From QHWK01 sp035259385 (GTDB lineage Bacteria; Acidobacteriota; Vicinamibacteria; Vicinamibacterales; CAVVIG01), in the NCBI GenBank assembly GCA_035259385.1, contig DATFWL010000659.1, positions 1 through 64,000 on the forward strand: 64,000 bases of DNA. Reading direction: 5' to 3'. Made by a program: the position numbers and the translations under genes. The notes under the pieces were generated by a model. It made no database searches, was not told where the DNA came from, and saw nothing but the letters and a program-made list of their open reading frames with translations. Shown piece by piece: positions 34,071 to 43,758 of this stretch (its first letter is position 1; every line of letters starts with the position of its first letter).

Positions 34071-35302
34071 CAGCGCCCTGTGCTGCCCGGAATCCGATCC
34101 GGTTCGCGCGGCAGGCGGCCCTCGCGAAGCGCTTCACCCGCGGCCACGAGCACCATGACGATCGCCCAGCCGACCGCCAGCGCAAGGAGGGCATGCTCGG
34201 CGGCGAACGATCCGCCTTGTGCGATTTCGTGGCCGCGGTCGATCACGTGATGGACCGCGCTGTGCGCGATCAGCGCCGAGGCGAGCGGGGTCAGGATCCG
34301 ATCGGGTGCACCGCGGCCCGCGAGCCACGTCCGCGTCGCCGCTGCGATCGCGCCAAGCCACGACTCGGCGAGTGCGAAGACGACCACGAAAACGGCAAAG
34401 GCCGCGAGCCGGTGCGCGCCGGCGAACTGCGCCTCCCCGGTGAAGATGCGACCGAACGCGAGGCCGTTGAGGAGTCCGAATCCCGAAACCAGCACGGTGA
34501 CGAATCGATCGCGCGCAAGAACGATGTTCTGGACCGCGGCCATCACGATCAGAGACGCCGCGATCATCCCGGCCGCCGGCAGCGCGGGCGCCAGCACGTC
34601 GGACCCGAGTGCGAAGACGACCATGCCGGCGGCTTGCGCGATGATCAGCGTCGTGATGACGCGCGCCGCGCCACGCCGGGTCCGGGCTGGCACCAGCAGG
34701 CACGCCAGCATCAGGAGGTGATCGCCGAATGTGAGCGCCGCCGCCAACGCGCGTGCGAGGAATTCCTGTGCGGAGTCCGGCAAGGCCGGGTCGAACGTCA
34801 CCCGCGCGGGCGGACCCGCAATGCTGATCGTCTGCGGCGCACCGGAGCCGCGGGCATAATTCACCGTCGTGCGTACGGGCTGGAGCGGCCCGCCGCGGAA
34901 CGCGTTGAGGCGGGCAGACAGGCCGGCGGCGCCGTCGATCGGATAGGTAGCGTCGACGTCGACCGACGTTCGATCGGCGCCGACGCGCGCCGCCGCATCC
35001 GCCGATCGCAGCGGCGACCCGTCCTGCTGCACATCGAGGTTGCGGACGACGTCTGCTGCCACAATCGGCAGAACCGGATCGATTGCCGCCGGGTCGAGCG
35101 TACCGTCGGGGAGGCGAGGAAGCCTGGCGTCGGTGAGCGCCGTCTCCGGGATCTGCATCCGGACGACGAGCCGGTCTGCCTCGGCCCGCATCTCGACCCG
35201 GACGATCTGTTCGACGGCCACCTCGTGCGAGCGCGCACCGCTCGCGATCAGCAATACCGCCGCGACCAGCGCGCCGGTGCGGGCGGCAGCCACTGGTTTC
35301 AT
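34070..35302 (-). CDS. HupE/UreJ-like membrane protein
   Basis: 410 residues from the ATG at 35302, with GGAG six bases upstream; longer in-frame starts exist but would precede a good signal peptide (GALVAAVLLIASGARSHE). The exported N-terminal ~210 residues are a beta-rich domain beginning HEVAVEQIVRVEMRA, followed by seven or so membrane helices. Family marks are ALTFGDHLLMLACLLVP, a VMAAVQNI helix and GLLNGLAFG. HupE/UreJ relatives are thought to move nickel or cobalt. Here it leads an operon with a cluster A-I importer, so a general metal-uptake role is likely and the metal unknown. Several histidines lie near the C-terminal helices (AHSAVHHVIDRGHE). Confidence 0.85.
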   Translation of the reverse strand: MKPVAAARTGALVAAVLLIASGARSHEVAVEQIVRVEMRAEADRLVVRMQIPETALTDARLPRLPDGTLDPAAIDPVLPIVAADVVRNLDVQQDGSPLRSADAAARVGADRTSVDVDATYPIDGAAGLSARLNAFRGGPLQPVRTTVNYARGSGAPQTISIAGPPARVTFDPALPDSAQEFLARALAAALTFGDHLLMLACLLVPARTRRGAARVITTLIIAQAAGMVVFALGSDVLAPALPAAGMIAASLIVMAAVQNIVLARDRFVTVLVSGFGLLNGLAFGRIFTGEAQFAGAHRLAAFAVFVVVFALAESWLGAIAAATRTWLAGRGAPDRILTPLASALIAHSAVHHVIDRGHEIAQGGSFAAEHALLALAVGWAIVMVLVAAGEALREGRLPREPDRIPGSTGR

Positions 35303-35554
35303 GCGCGGCTCCGCTCCACGGGATCCCTCGCGGGCTGCCGTCGGCGGATGCGGCGACGATTGCCGGGCGGACGCATGCCTCGAGACAGGTTCATGAAGGA
35401 ACGCACCGCTCCGTAATGTACTCAACTTGGGATGAACCTGGAACTCTGCCGGAACACGCGCAGGCTCGCGGCGCCGGGACCACGTGGCGGTCGCTCCGCT
35501 GAAGTTCTCGTTGACGAGGCCGCCGGCCTCACTGGTGCTGGAGTCGCGCTCGCG
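35303..35554. other. intergenic, nothing recognised
   Basis: This stretch upstream of the metal operon presumably holds its promoter. I see no convincing -10/-35 pair, no metal-regulator palindrome and no coding signal. Confidence 0.5.
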
Positions 35555-35704
35555 TTACCGCGCCTGCGGTCGGTAGAACCGGACCCTGCCCTTGACGGTG
35601 ATTTTCGTCGAGCGCCTGTCACCGGTCGTGCTGCGATCGCTGATGAACAACTGCGTGCGCGTCACCGCGCGGCCGGCGTGTTCGATGAAACCTGCGGTGC
35701 TGCC
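35555..35704 (-). pseudogene. unidentified gene fragment directly after a stop
   Basis: Straight after the TAG of the 117-residue membrane protein the same frame stays open for 49 codons to a TAA at 35555-35557, reading GSTAGFIEHAGRAVTRTQLF and ending VRFYRPQAR. About 86% of third positions are G or C, as in real genes here, and there is a plausible beta-strand pattern. It has no start of its own except an internal GTG. It may be the remnant of a separate gene's 3' end, or the former tail of the preceding protein cut off by a nonsense mutation. I cannot assign a family. Confidence 0.35.
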
Positions 35705-36058
35705 CTAGCTGCCGGCCGTCCGCAACGACCGCTGTTTCAACAGACCGTTCAGGACGCTCATCGCGCCCACGATCATCCCCAACCAGCCCACGAAGCTGCT
35801 CGTACCGCCGATCACCATCACCATCACGCCGCCCAGGAACGCGATCGCCCCGAACTGCACGTCGCTGCGGCCGCCGCTCTTCTCGGCCGCCGCCGTGGCC
35901 CGATGATGCTCGGTGATGATCCGGCTGGCCATTTCGAAGCTGACGCCCGCATCGACGAGGTGCCGTTCCACGGCGACGTCGGCTTCGCCGCTGTCGAGCA
36001 ACGCGGTCGCCATCGCGTAGACGCCGTCCGGGACGTTCCGATCATGGTCGTGCGACAC
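35705..36058 (-). CDS. small membrane protein, hypothetical
   Basis: 117 residues from a GTG at 36058 with GGAGG four bases upstream. Residues ~1-65 are soluble and helical (AMATALLDSGEADVAVERHLVDAG, then SRIITEHHR), resembling a short helical pair. Two membrane segments follow (~70-88 and ~90-108). No catalytic motif is visible and the family is unknown. The same frame remains open for 49 codons after its TAG stop. Confidence 0.65.
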   Translation of the reverse strand: MSHDHDRNVPDGVYAMATALLDSGEADVAVERHLVDAGVSFEMASRIITEHHRATAAAEKSGGRSDVQFGAIAFLGGVMVMVIGGTSSFVGWLGMIVGAMSVLNGLLKQRSLRTAGS

Positions 36059-36292
36059 AACGCCTCCCAACTCCTCTCATCCACACCCGCCTGACCACAT
36101 CAACGCGAGACACCGGCAATGTGAACGGGTGGACCGTAAGGTTTTCGTTTCCGCGTCGGCTCGGTGGCGGTGTCACGGGTGGGATCGCTCAGTGCGGCCG
36201 CTCGATCGGGGCCGGTCGCCGCGGGCGATACATCGCGTTCAACGTGAGCCCGTGGCCGTGATAGCCTTCCGCCGCTCAGCTCTATCAGCGCC

Positions 36293-36835
36293 ATGGCTGA
36301 TCCAGATTTCGAGGCGGCGACGCGCAAGGCGGCGGAGGCGGGAGACGCCGCGGCGATGTCGACGCTCGGTGGCCTCGTTTTCAGCAAAGGCGACCGCGAC
36401 GAGGCCGAGCATTGGTGGCGGCGGGCCGGTGAGCTCGGCAATGCGACGGCGATGAGCAACCTTGCCGCGCTGCTCTCCGAGCGCGATCCGGCTGAAGCCG
36501 AAGCGTGGTTACGGCGCGCCGCCGCCGGGCGCGAACCCATCGCGCTCCACAACCTCGGCTTCCTCGTCTCCAGGCGCGACGCCGACGAGGCGATGAAGTG
36601 GTACCTGATGGCGGCGCAGCGTGGATATGCGCCGTCCATGTACAACTACGCGATGCACATCCTCGATGCGAACGGCGACGAGGCCCTGCGATGGCTCACG
36701 CGCGCGGCGAACACGGGCGATGCCGCGTCGATGCGAAAGCTCGCGTCGCTGCTGCGGGAGCGCGATCCGCAGCGGGCAGCCGCCTGGGCGCAGCGCGCCG
36801 AAGCAGCCGAGGCAGCGCAGCAGGGTCACGCATGA
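36293..36835 (+). CDS. Sel1-like repeat protein
   Basis: 180 residues, ATG at 36293 without a clear ribosome site. At least four Sel1-like units are visible, each a helix pair of the form AxxGxxxAMxxLxxLxxxxxxxxAExWxRRA (for example GDAAAMSTLGGLVF, GNATAMSNLAALLS, GYAPSMYNYAMHIL). Sel1 repeats form superhelical scaffolds for protein binding. No signal peptide is present. Its stop overlaps the start of the TIR-WD40 gene in ATGA, so the two are translationally coupled and the protein is probably a partner or regulator of that TIR protein. Confidence 0.88.
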   Translation: MADPDFEAATRKAAEAGDAAAMSTLGGLVFSKGDRDEAEHWWRRAGELGNATAMSNLAALLSERDPAEAEAWLRRAAAGREPIALHNLGFLVSRRDADEAMKWYLMAAQRGYAPSMYNYAMHILDANGDEALRWLTRAANTGDAASMRKLASLLRERDPQRAAAWAQRAEAAEAAQQGHA

Positions 36836-39800
36836 GCGGCGCGGTGGCCGACGGTGTTGGCGGCGGCCCGGCTACGACTGACGTGTTCATCTCCTACTCG
36901 CGCAGCGACAAGGCCTTCGTCACGCGCCTGTACGATGCGCTCGTCGAGAATGGCCGCACGGCGTGGGTCGACTGGGAGGGAATCCCGCCGAGCGCGCAGT
37001 GGAGGATCGAGATCGAATCGGCGATCGTCAACGGCGACGCGTTCCTCTTCGTCGTGAGCCCATCGTCTGCCGGCTCCGAAGTCTGCTCACAGGAAGTCGC
37101 AATTGCGGCAGAACACAACAAGAAGATCATCCCCCTGCTGTGGGAGGAGGTCGATCCGTCGAAGCTGACGGAACCCATCGCCAGCCGGCAGTGGATCTTC
37201 GCGCGTGCCTCGGACCTCTTCGATCGCGCCGTCGACCAGCTCGTCGGCGCCATGGACACAGACCTCGACTGGGTGCGCGCGCACACGCGGCTCCTCGATC
37301 GTGCGTTGCGCTGGCGCGCGGACATGCAGCGGGTGTCCCTCCTGGAGGGCGAGGAGCTGCAGGATGCCGAGCAGTGGCTGGCGGAAGCCGAGGCGCACGA
37401 ACAGAAGCCGACGGCGGAGCAGTTGTCGTTCATCGCCGCGAGCCGCTGGCGGGCACGGCTCGAGCTGGCGGACGCTGCGTATCAGCAGGCCCGTTCCTTC
37501 TCGGAGCGAGGGCGGCTCCAGGCGGCGGCCGCGCATCTCCTGCGCGCAGTGGAGCTCGCGCCTCGTGGTGGTGCACCGCCAGGGTACCCGGCGACGCGAG
37601 AGCGTCCCGATTGGGCCGAAGAGGCGTGGACGACGTTCCAGTACATGGACGCGAGACGCGGTCGCTTGCGCGGACGCCTGTCGGGGCATCAGGGGCCGAT
37701 CTCGTGCCTCGCGGTCAGCGCCGACGGCCGTTTTGCGCTCAGCGGCTCCTTCGACGGGACCGCCCGGCTGTGGGACCTCGGGACCCGCACGGCGTCGCGC
37801 GTGCTCACGCAGCACCGCGGAGCGATCGGCGCGGTCGCCTTCTCGCCGAGCGGCGAGGCGATCACGGGAGGCGAGGACGGGCGGTTGTTCGCGTGGGACA
37901 TCGAGAGCGGCACATCCAAAGCGCTCCTCCCGGGTTCGACCGAGCCGATCACGGCGATCGCCTTCGATACGGAAGGAAGACCGGCGATCGGATTGCGTTC
38001 GGGCCACGTCATCATCGCGGGCGACGGCGCGCCGGTGTTTCACGAACGGGTCCACGGCGGAAGCGTGACCTCGATCGTCTTTCACGATGGCGGGCGCTGC
38101 ATGTCGACCGCTTCAGGACGTCCTTCGATCGGCGGATGGCTCGCAGAAGGAACGGTCACTACCCGCGACCTTGCGACGAACAAAGAACGTTCCAGTTTGT
38201 TCGGCACGATGGAAGGTCGCGTCGTCGCCGTCGCTATCTCGCCTGACGGAGCGAAGGCGCTGCGCAGCCTCGAAGGCGGCGCGATCGAAGTCTGGGATCT
38301 TGCCACGCGCAACCAGATCCGGCGCATCGATCAGTCACAGACGGCTCGCTGCCTGGTGTTCAGCGCAGACGGTACCGTCGCCGCCGGCGGTGCGGACGAC
38401 TCCACCATCCGACTGTGGAGCACTACGGATTGGAGCGAGCGGCGCGTGCTCGACGGGCACCTGACCCCGGTCACCGTGCTGCTGTTCACTGCAGATGGTC
38501 GGACGCTTCTGAGTGGCTCCATCGACGCGACGGTCGTTGCCTGGGATCTCGATGAGACGCCGGAGACGTCGTCGATCGATGAGAACGCCAGCGGATGCGC
38601 CGCCGTCGCGGTCGCACCGTCGGCTGGCCTGGCGGCAGTTGGATGCGGCGACGGCCGCATCCTTCTCCTGAATTCATCCAACGGCGAGCACCGCGTGTTC
38701 GGCGACCAGTCGCAGGGCGTCTTGAGCGTCGCGCTGCGGCCCGATGGGAGGATCGCCCTGAGCGGCGATGACACGGGACGCGTCTCGCTCTGGAACGTGG
38801 GACAGGGCGTCAGGACGCGTGCGCTCGATGGACACGCGGGCCTCGTCTGGGGCGTGTCGTTCAGTCCGGATGCCACCCTCGCCATCAGCGCATCGGCGGA
38901 TCGCACGGCCCGACTGTGGGATCTTGACAGCGGCGAGGTTCGTCACGTGCTCGGTGGTCACGCCTCCGATGTCGTCGGCGCGCAATTCCTCTCTGATGGC
39001 GCGACTGTCGTCACCTCGTCGGCAGACGGCTCGGTGCGCCTCTGGAACGTTGCGGACGGCCGGCAGCTGCGCGAGCTGAGAGATGGCGACTCGCCTTGCT
39101 CCAGGCTCGACGTCTCGGCCGACGGGACGCTGCTCCTCGTCGGCTCGAACGATGGATCGATCCGCCTGTGGGATCTGGCGCGCGGCGCGCTGGTCCGCCG
39201 AATCAAGGCGCACGAGCACGTCGTGTCGTGTGTTGCGTTGAGCGCCGACGGGACGCGGGCGCTGAGCGGTTCGTTCGACCACACCGCGCGGTGCTGGGAT
39301 CTGGCAACGGGCGCGCGAATCAGTGAACAGTCGCGCCATAGCGAGAGCGTGTACGCCGTGGCCTTCGCGCCCGACGGGTCCGCGGTCACCGCGTCGATGG
39401 ACGGCGTCGTCGCGTTCTGGGATGTCGAGACGACGGAGCCGACGGGCGCGCTGTTCGGGCACGGCAAGGGTTTCACCAGCGTCGCGCTCAGCGCCGATGG
39501 GTCGGTCGTCGTGACCGGGTCCCTGGACCGCTGCGTACGCGTGTGGGATCGTGCGACCCGCTCGGAACGGCGAGTGTTGCAGGTGGGGCACCTCGCCGGC
39601 GTCGACGGCGTGGCGTTCACGGTCGATGACACCCTTCTCGCGAGCGGTTCCGCCGACGGCACGCTTCGAGTCTGGAACGTGCGCACCGGAGACCAGCTGT
39701 TACGACAGGCCACGACGACGCCGGTCACATCGGTCGCGTGGCGCGCGGACGGCGGCGCGGTCCTCTATGGAATCGGGAACCGCCAGAAGCTCGTCTTCGA

Positions 39801-41475
39801 GTCGGTCGCCTTTGGTGCGGCCGGAGGCAGAATCGGCGAACAGGCGGGGCAGGTGGGCGACGGTGGCGCGGTCGTCCGGGATTTCCACGCCGCACCCTCG
39901 TACTTCCTCGAGCGACACGATGGTCCGGTCGCCGCCGTCGCGATGACGTCCGATGGCCGCCGCATCGTCAGCGCGTCCGACGATGCAACGGTTCGCGTGT
40001 GGGATGCCGCGAACGGCCGTCAGCTGCGAGTGCTGAAGGGGCATCGCGACCGCGTCTGGGGCCTCGCCGTCAGCCGCGACGGCCGCGTAGTCGCCACCGG
40101 ATCGCTCGACGCGGACGTCAGGTTGTGGAACGCCGAGACCGGCGCGACGACGCGAACCATCGACGGCCATACTGGTGGCGTAGGGTGCATCGTGTTCAGC
40201 TCCGACGGCCGGCTGCTGTTCACCGCGTCGGCGGACCGGACGGCGCGTTGCTGGGACGTCGAGTCGGGAATGGAGCGTCGGCGTTTTCAGGCGCACGAAG
40301 AGCCGATCACCAGCCTCGCGGTGAGCGCGGATGGTCGCCGCCTGCTCACGGCGTCGAGCGACGGGGTTCTGCTGCTCTGGGATCTCACCGGGAGCGCGGC
40401 GCCTCGCGCCCTCGCCGGCCATACTGAATCGATCGTCGGCGTGACGATTGCTCCTGACGGTCGCACCGCGGTGAGCTGTTCGTCAGACGGCACGGCGCGC
40501 GTGTGGGATCTCGAGACCGGAATGGCTGTCCGCCTGTTGAACATACGCGACCTCGAGCCGACGTCCGTGGCGATGAGCCCGGACGGCGCGACGATCGCAT
40601 GCGGCTACGAAGACTATGCGGTGCGCCTGTGGGATCTCGCGACCGGCGTGGTCCGCCAGATCCTCTCGGGGCATCGTGCGGAGGTCGCGTGTGTTGCGTA
40701 CGCGCGCTCGGGTGCGCGCCTCGTGAGCGGATCGCAGGATGGCCGCATTCTCGTGTGGGATCCTCAACAGGACGAGCCGTTGCGCATCGTCGCCGGCCGC
40801 CGTGGCGACGTCCTGGGCGTCGCGCTCACTGCGGACGGGACGCGCGCGCTCGTCGGTGGCGAGAATGGCGCGCGCCTCTGGAATCCGGAGCTTGGCGAGG
40901 AGATCGCGGATCTGTCCGGTCATTCGGGACCAGTCACCGGCGTCGCGTTCACGCCCGACGGCCTCACTGCGGCAAGCGCCTCGATGGACGGCACGGTTCG
41001 CCTGTGGGACGTCGCTCGTGGCCGGGCACTTCAGGTGCTTTCGGGGCACAAGGGTCCCGTCGTGGCGATCGCGTTCACCAGAGACGGTCGCGTGCTCGTG
41101 AGCGGATCCGAGGACGGGACGATGGCGGCGTGGAGCGTGCGGACCGGCCTGCGGCTCAACATCTACGGCGAGGAGGTCCGACGCGTTCTGGACGTGCCGG
41201 CGATCAGCTCCAGCGGTGCGACACTGCAGGTCGCGCTGAAGGGCGGCCACATTCCGCGCGCGCTCGCCGCCGGCGCGGATGGCCGGCACATCGTGGTCGG
41301 TTCTACGGGGAGTGCGTTGCGCCTGTCGCCGTTTCATCCGACGACACCCCTGGAAGCTCCGACGGTTCATGCCAACGGAGAGCCGTACCGTGACCTCGAC
41401 GCGCTCTACGCGTCCGTGGGCCTGCGCGTGATCCGCGACGGCGCGGACGCCGGAACGCTCGAGCTCTGCGGGTAG
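36832..41475 (+). CDS. TIR - WD40 repeat protein with about 27 blades
   Basis: 1547 residues, ATG at 36832 overlapping the Sel1 gene. Residues ~15-130 are a TIR domain: DVFISYSRSDKAFVTRLYDAL, a box-2-like WVDWEGIPPSAQW, AFLFVVSPSSAGSEVCSQEV and IIPLLW. Residues ~140-275 are a helical linker (HTRLLDRALRWRADMQR). From ~275 to ~1490 come 27 or 28 WD40 repeats ending in LWDL/VWD-type motifs, enough for about four seven-bladed propellers. Two blades near residues 380-430 and 980-1030 are irregular. Bacterial TIR domains can consume NAD+ or make signalling nucleotides in anti-phage and stress responses; the propellers would be the sensor. No signal peptide, so cytosolic. Confidence 0.93.
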   Translation: MSGAVADGVGGGPATTDVFISYSRSDKAFVTRLYDALVENGRTAWVDWEGIPPSAQWRIEIESAIVNGDAFLFVVSPSSAGSEVCSQEVAIAAEHNKKIIPLLWEEVDPSKLTEPIASRQWIFARASDLFDRAVDQLVGAMDTDLDWVRAHTRLLDRALRWRADMQRVSLLEGEELQDAEQWLAEAEAHEQKPTAEQLSFIAASRWRARLELADAAYQQARSFSERGRLQAAAAHLLRAVELAPRGGAPPGYPATRERPDWAEEAWTTFQYMDARRGRLRGRLSGHQGPISCLAVSADGRFALSGSFDGTARLWDLGTRTASRVLTQHRGAIGAVAFSPSGEAITGGEDGRLFAWDIESGTSKALLPGSTEPITAIAFDTEGRPAIGLRSGHVIIAGDGAPVFHERVHGGSVTSIVFHDGGRCMSTASGRPSIGGWLAEGTVTTRDLATNKERSSLFGTMEGRVVAVAISPDGAKALRSLEGGAIEVWDLATRNQIRRIDQSQTARCLVFSADGTVAAGGADDSTIRLWSTTDWSERRVLDGHLTPVTVLLFTADGRTLLSGSIDATVVAWDLDETPETSSIDENASGCAAVAVAPSAGLAAVGCGDGRILLLNSSNGEHRVFGDQSQGVLSVALRPDGRIALSGDDTGRVSLWNVGQGVRTRALDGHAGLVWGVSFSPDATLAISASADRTARLWDLDSGEVRHVLGGHASDVVGAQFLSDGATVVTSSADGSVRLWNVADGRQLRELRDGDSPCSRLDVSADGTLLLVGSNDGSIRLWDLARGALVRRIKAHEHVVSCVALSADGTRALSGSFDHTARCWDLATGARISEQSRHSESVYAVAFAPDGSAVTASMDGVVAFWDVETTEPTGALFGHGKGFTSVALSADGSVVVTGSLDRCVRVWDRATRSERRVLQVGHLAGVDGVAFTVDDTLLASGSADGTLRVWNVRTGDQLLRQATTTPVTSVAWRADGGAVLYGIGNRQKLVFESVAFGAAGGRIGEQAGQVGDGGAVVRDFHAAPSYFLERHDGPVAAVAMTSDGRRIVSASDDATVRVWDAANGRQLRVLKGHRDRVWGLAVSRDGRVVATGSLDADVRLWNAETGATTRTIDGHTGGVGCIVFSSDGRLLFTASADRTARCWDVESGMERRRFQAHEEPITSLAVSADGRRLLTASSDGVLLLWDLTGSAAPRALAGHTESIVGVTIAPDGRTAVSCSSDGTARVWDLETGMAVRLLNIRDLEPTSVAMSPDGATIACGYEDYAVRLWDLATGVVRQILSGHRAEVACVAYARSGARLVSGSQDGRILVWDPQQDEPLRIVAGRRGDVLGVALTADGTRALVGGENGARLWNPELGEEIADLSGHSGPVTGVAFTPDGLTAASASMDGTVRLWDVARGRALQVLSGHKGPVVAIAFTRDGRVLVSGSEDGTMAAWSVRTGLRLNIYGEEVRRVLDVPAISSSGATLQVALKGGHIPRALAAGADGRHIVVGSTGSALRLSPFHPTTPLEAPTVHANGEPYRDLDALYASVGLRVIRDGADAGTLELCG

Positions 41476-41735
41476 CCGGATCGCATCGCTGCCTCGCAGC
41501 GTCGTCGCGGGACGGCGTGACCTGGCGGGAGCGCGGTTCCCAGTTCACGCGCGTGCCGTAATCAAGCGACGCATACCGGTGGTCGGCTGTGGATGCGTCG
41601 TCGCGCTCACAGGACGCTCCTCGTTCAACGGAGTTGCCAGATTGGGGGGCACTGTTTCATCGAGCGATCGACACGCCCACCGCGAGCGGATTGGTCGTAA
41701 TATGTGCTATCGGCTGAAATCTGCCGGGAGGCCTT

Positions 41736-43082
41736 ATGCGACTGAGACAGGCGGCTTCGCTGGTCGCGCTGGTGACGGCGGGAACGATGACCCCGTCGAT
41801 TTACGCCGCGCAGCAGGATGCCAACGCCGCAACGGTGACCTTCAACAGACAGGTGCTGCCGATCCTCCAGAAGAACTGTCAGGCATGCCATCGGCCCGGA
41901 GAGATCGCGCCGATGTCGTTCCTCACCTACCAGGACGTGCGGCCGTGGGCCAAGGCGATCAAAGTCGCAGTCGTGAAGCGGCAGATGCCGCCATGGTTTG
42001 CCGACCCGGCGTACGGTCATTTCGCGAACGACAGGCGACTGAGCGACGCGGACGTCGCGACGCTCAGCGCATGGGTGGACGGCGGCGCCGTCGAAGGTGA
42101 CTCCAGGGACAAGCTGGCGCCGATTGCGTTTCACGACGGCTGGAATATCGAGCCGGACATGATCGTCGAGATGCCGAAAGACTTCGACGTCCCGGCCACC
42201 GGCACGGTGACCTACAAGAACATTCTGGTGAAGGTCAATTTCCCTGAAGACGTCTGGGTGGTCGCCGCGGAGATGCGTCCCGGAAATCCGCAGGTCCTGC
42301 ATCATGGCCGCGTCCTCGTCCGGCCGCCGGATTCGGACTTCATGAAGGATGCGGTGCCGGGCGAAGCGTACGAGACGACCAGTATCGGAATGACGGAAAA
42401 GCAGGCTGCGGAGACGCTGGGCAAATTCAACCCGGGGCTCGGTCCGCAGGATTTCAATCAGTTCGAATCGGCGAAGTTCGTTCCGAAAGGATCGGACCTC
42501 GTCTTCAATCTCCACTACACCGCGATCGGGAAGGCTGCGACCGATCGTTCCCGCGTCGGTCTCGTCTTCGCGAAGAAGGCGCCGCGACTGCGCTACGTCA
42601 TGCACAACGGCCCTACGGCGGCCAACCTGGCGATTCCGCCGCGCGACGGCAATGCGGAGATCGTCTCGGAGACGACGACCAACGTCGACATGAAGCTCGT
42701 GTACGTCCAGCCGCACATGCACCTGCGCGGGAAGGATTACGAGCTGCGGCTCGTCTATCCGACGGGCAAGACAGAAACGGTGTTCAAGGCGAAGTGGGAC
42801 TTCAACTGGCAGATGGGATACGACCTCGCGGAGCCGAAGTCGCTGCCCAAAGGCACGCGTATCATCGGCGTCGCGCATTTCGACAACTCCACTGCCAACA
42901 AGTTCAATCCCGATCCGAACCAGACGATCTACTGGGGCGATCAGAACTGGGACGAGATGCAGAACTGCTTCGTCGGCGTGCTCATCGATCCGAAGATCGA
43001 TGCGGCGACGCTCTTCTCGCCGTCAGGACCGAGCCTGCTGCCGCGTGGCGCCTCAGGGCCGACACTGTCCGCGCTGAGATAA
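41736..43082 (+). CDS. cytochrome c / PHM-like copper oxygenase fusion
   Basis: 448 residues, ATG at 41736 with GGGAGG eight bases upstream. A signal peptide ends near SIYAAQ (~25). Residues ~35-125 are a small c-type cytochrome: CQACHRPG gives the haem site and MPPW a likely distal Met. Residues ~135-440 resemble the two-lobed copper monooxygenase of the PHM/DBM type: QVLHHGRVL, NLHYTA, PHMHLRG and DEMQNCF supply the expected His, HxH and Met ligands. Such fusions recur in Acidobacteriota with unknown substrates. It should be periplasmic and receive electrons through its own haem. It is convergent with the next gene, 36 bases away. Confidence 0.88.
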   Translation: MRLRQAASLVALVTAGTMTPSIYAAQQDANAATVTFNRQVLPILQKNCQACHRPGEIAPMSFLTYQDVRPWAKAIKVAVVKRQMPPWFADPAYGHFANDRRLSDADVATLSAWVDGGAVEGDSRDKLAPIAFHDGWNIEPDMIVEMPKDFDVPATGTVTYKNILVKVNFPEDVWVVAAEMRPGNPQVLHHGRVLVRPPDSDFMKDAVPGEAYETTSIGMTEKQAAETLGKFNPGLGPQDFNQFESAKFVPKGSDLVFNLHYTAIGKAATDRSRVGLVFAKKAPRLRYVMHNGPTAANLAIPPRDGNAEIVSETTTNVDMKLVYVQPHMHLRGKDYELRLVYPTGKTETVFKAKWDFNWQMGYDLAEPKSLPKGTRIIGVAHFDNSTANKFNPDPNQTIYWGDQNWDEMQNCFVGVLIDPKIDAATLFSPSGPSLLPRGASGPTLSALR

Positions 43083-43118
43083 ATCCGCCGCGGTCATCAT
43101 GCGACCGGCGCCCCGCGG

Positions 43119-43454
43119 CTACATTTCCGGCATCGGCATCATTTCGAGGATTTCGATCGACCCGCCCGGCGCGTGCTGATGCGGGTGCTTCATCAGGAGA
43201 TCGGTAAGGGCCTTTTGTGATTCGGCCTGCAGAATAGAGAAACCCGCAACCTTGCTGTCGCCCTGCTGCACCGACGTGCCTTCGATCTTCGTCGGGTTTC
43301 CCAGCGGCATTCCTAGATCGACGATGGACCGCTGCGCCTGTTGTGCCCACGATTTCCACAGGTCCATCCCGGCTTTCAACTGTTCGGGTGACGCGCCCGC
43401 CATTTGTTGCGCGGCCGGAACGGATGACTTGTAGAGCACGAGAAACTTCTTCAT
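43119..43454 (-). CDS. YCII-like small protein
   Basis: 111 residues from the ATG at 43454; GGAG lies six bases upstream, which favours this over ATGs four and two codons earlier. The protein begins KKFLVLYKSS, has a helix ending AQQAQRSIVDLGMPLG, then SKVAGFSILQAES and LLMKHPHQHAPGGSIEILEM. This is the dimeric alpha/beta-barrel pattern of YCII-related proteins. The HPHQHAPGG segment carries the family's usual His and may bind metal or ligand. Function of these stand-alone proteins is generally unknown. Confidence 0.82.
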   Translation of the reverse strand: MKKFLVLYKSSVPAAQQMAGASPEQLKAGMDLWKSWAQQAQRSIVDLGMPLGNPTKIEGTSVQQGDSKVAGFSILQAESQKALTDLLMKHPHQHAPGGSIEILEMMPMPEM

Positions 43455-43758
43455 CGGCATCTCCATTTCTCGAATAGTACCGGCGACCTGCAACGGTGGT
43501 GCCGATCCGCGCGACACAACGTGCGGACCAAAGGTCATCTTTTCACCACGGCGGCCGGCGGGACGCTTTGACGCGGACAAGAACCGCACTCCTGACGTTC
43601 ATGTCACCTCCGGCGGTGATCGACGCGCGAATTGCGATCTCGTTCGACGCCGGATGTGGATTCGCAGTCCGAACGCGAGAGCTGTCGGTGAGCCGCTGGT
43701 CGGCCGATACTCGAAGTGCTTGCCCCAGGCTGTCTAACGCCGAGCGCTCTCGAGGTAG

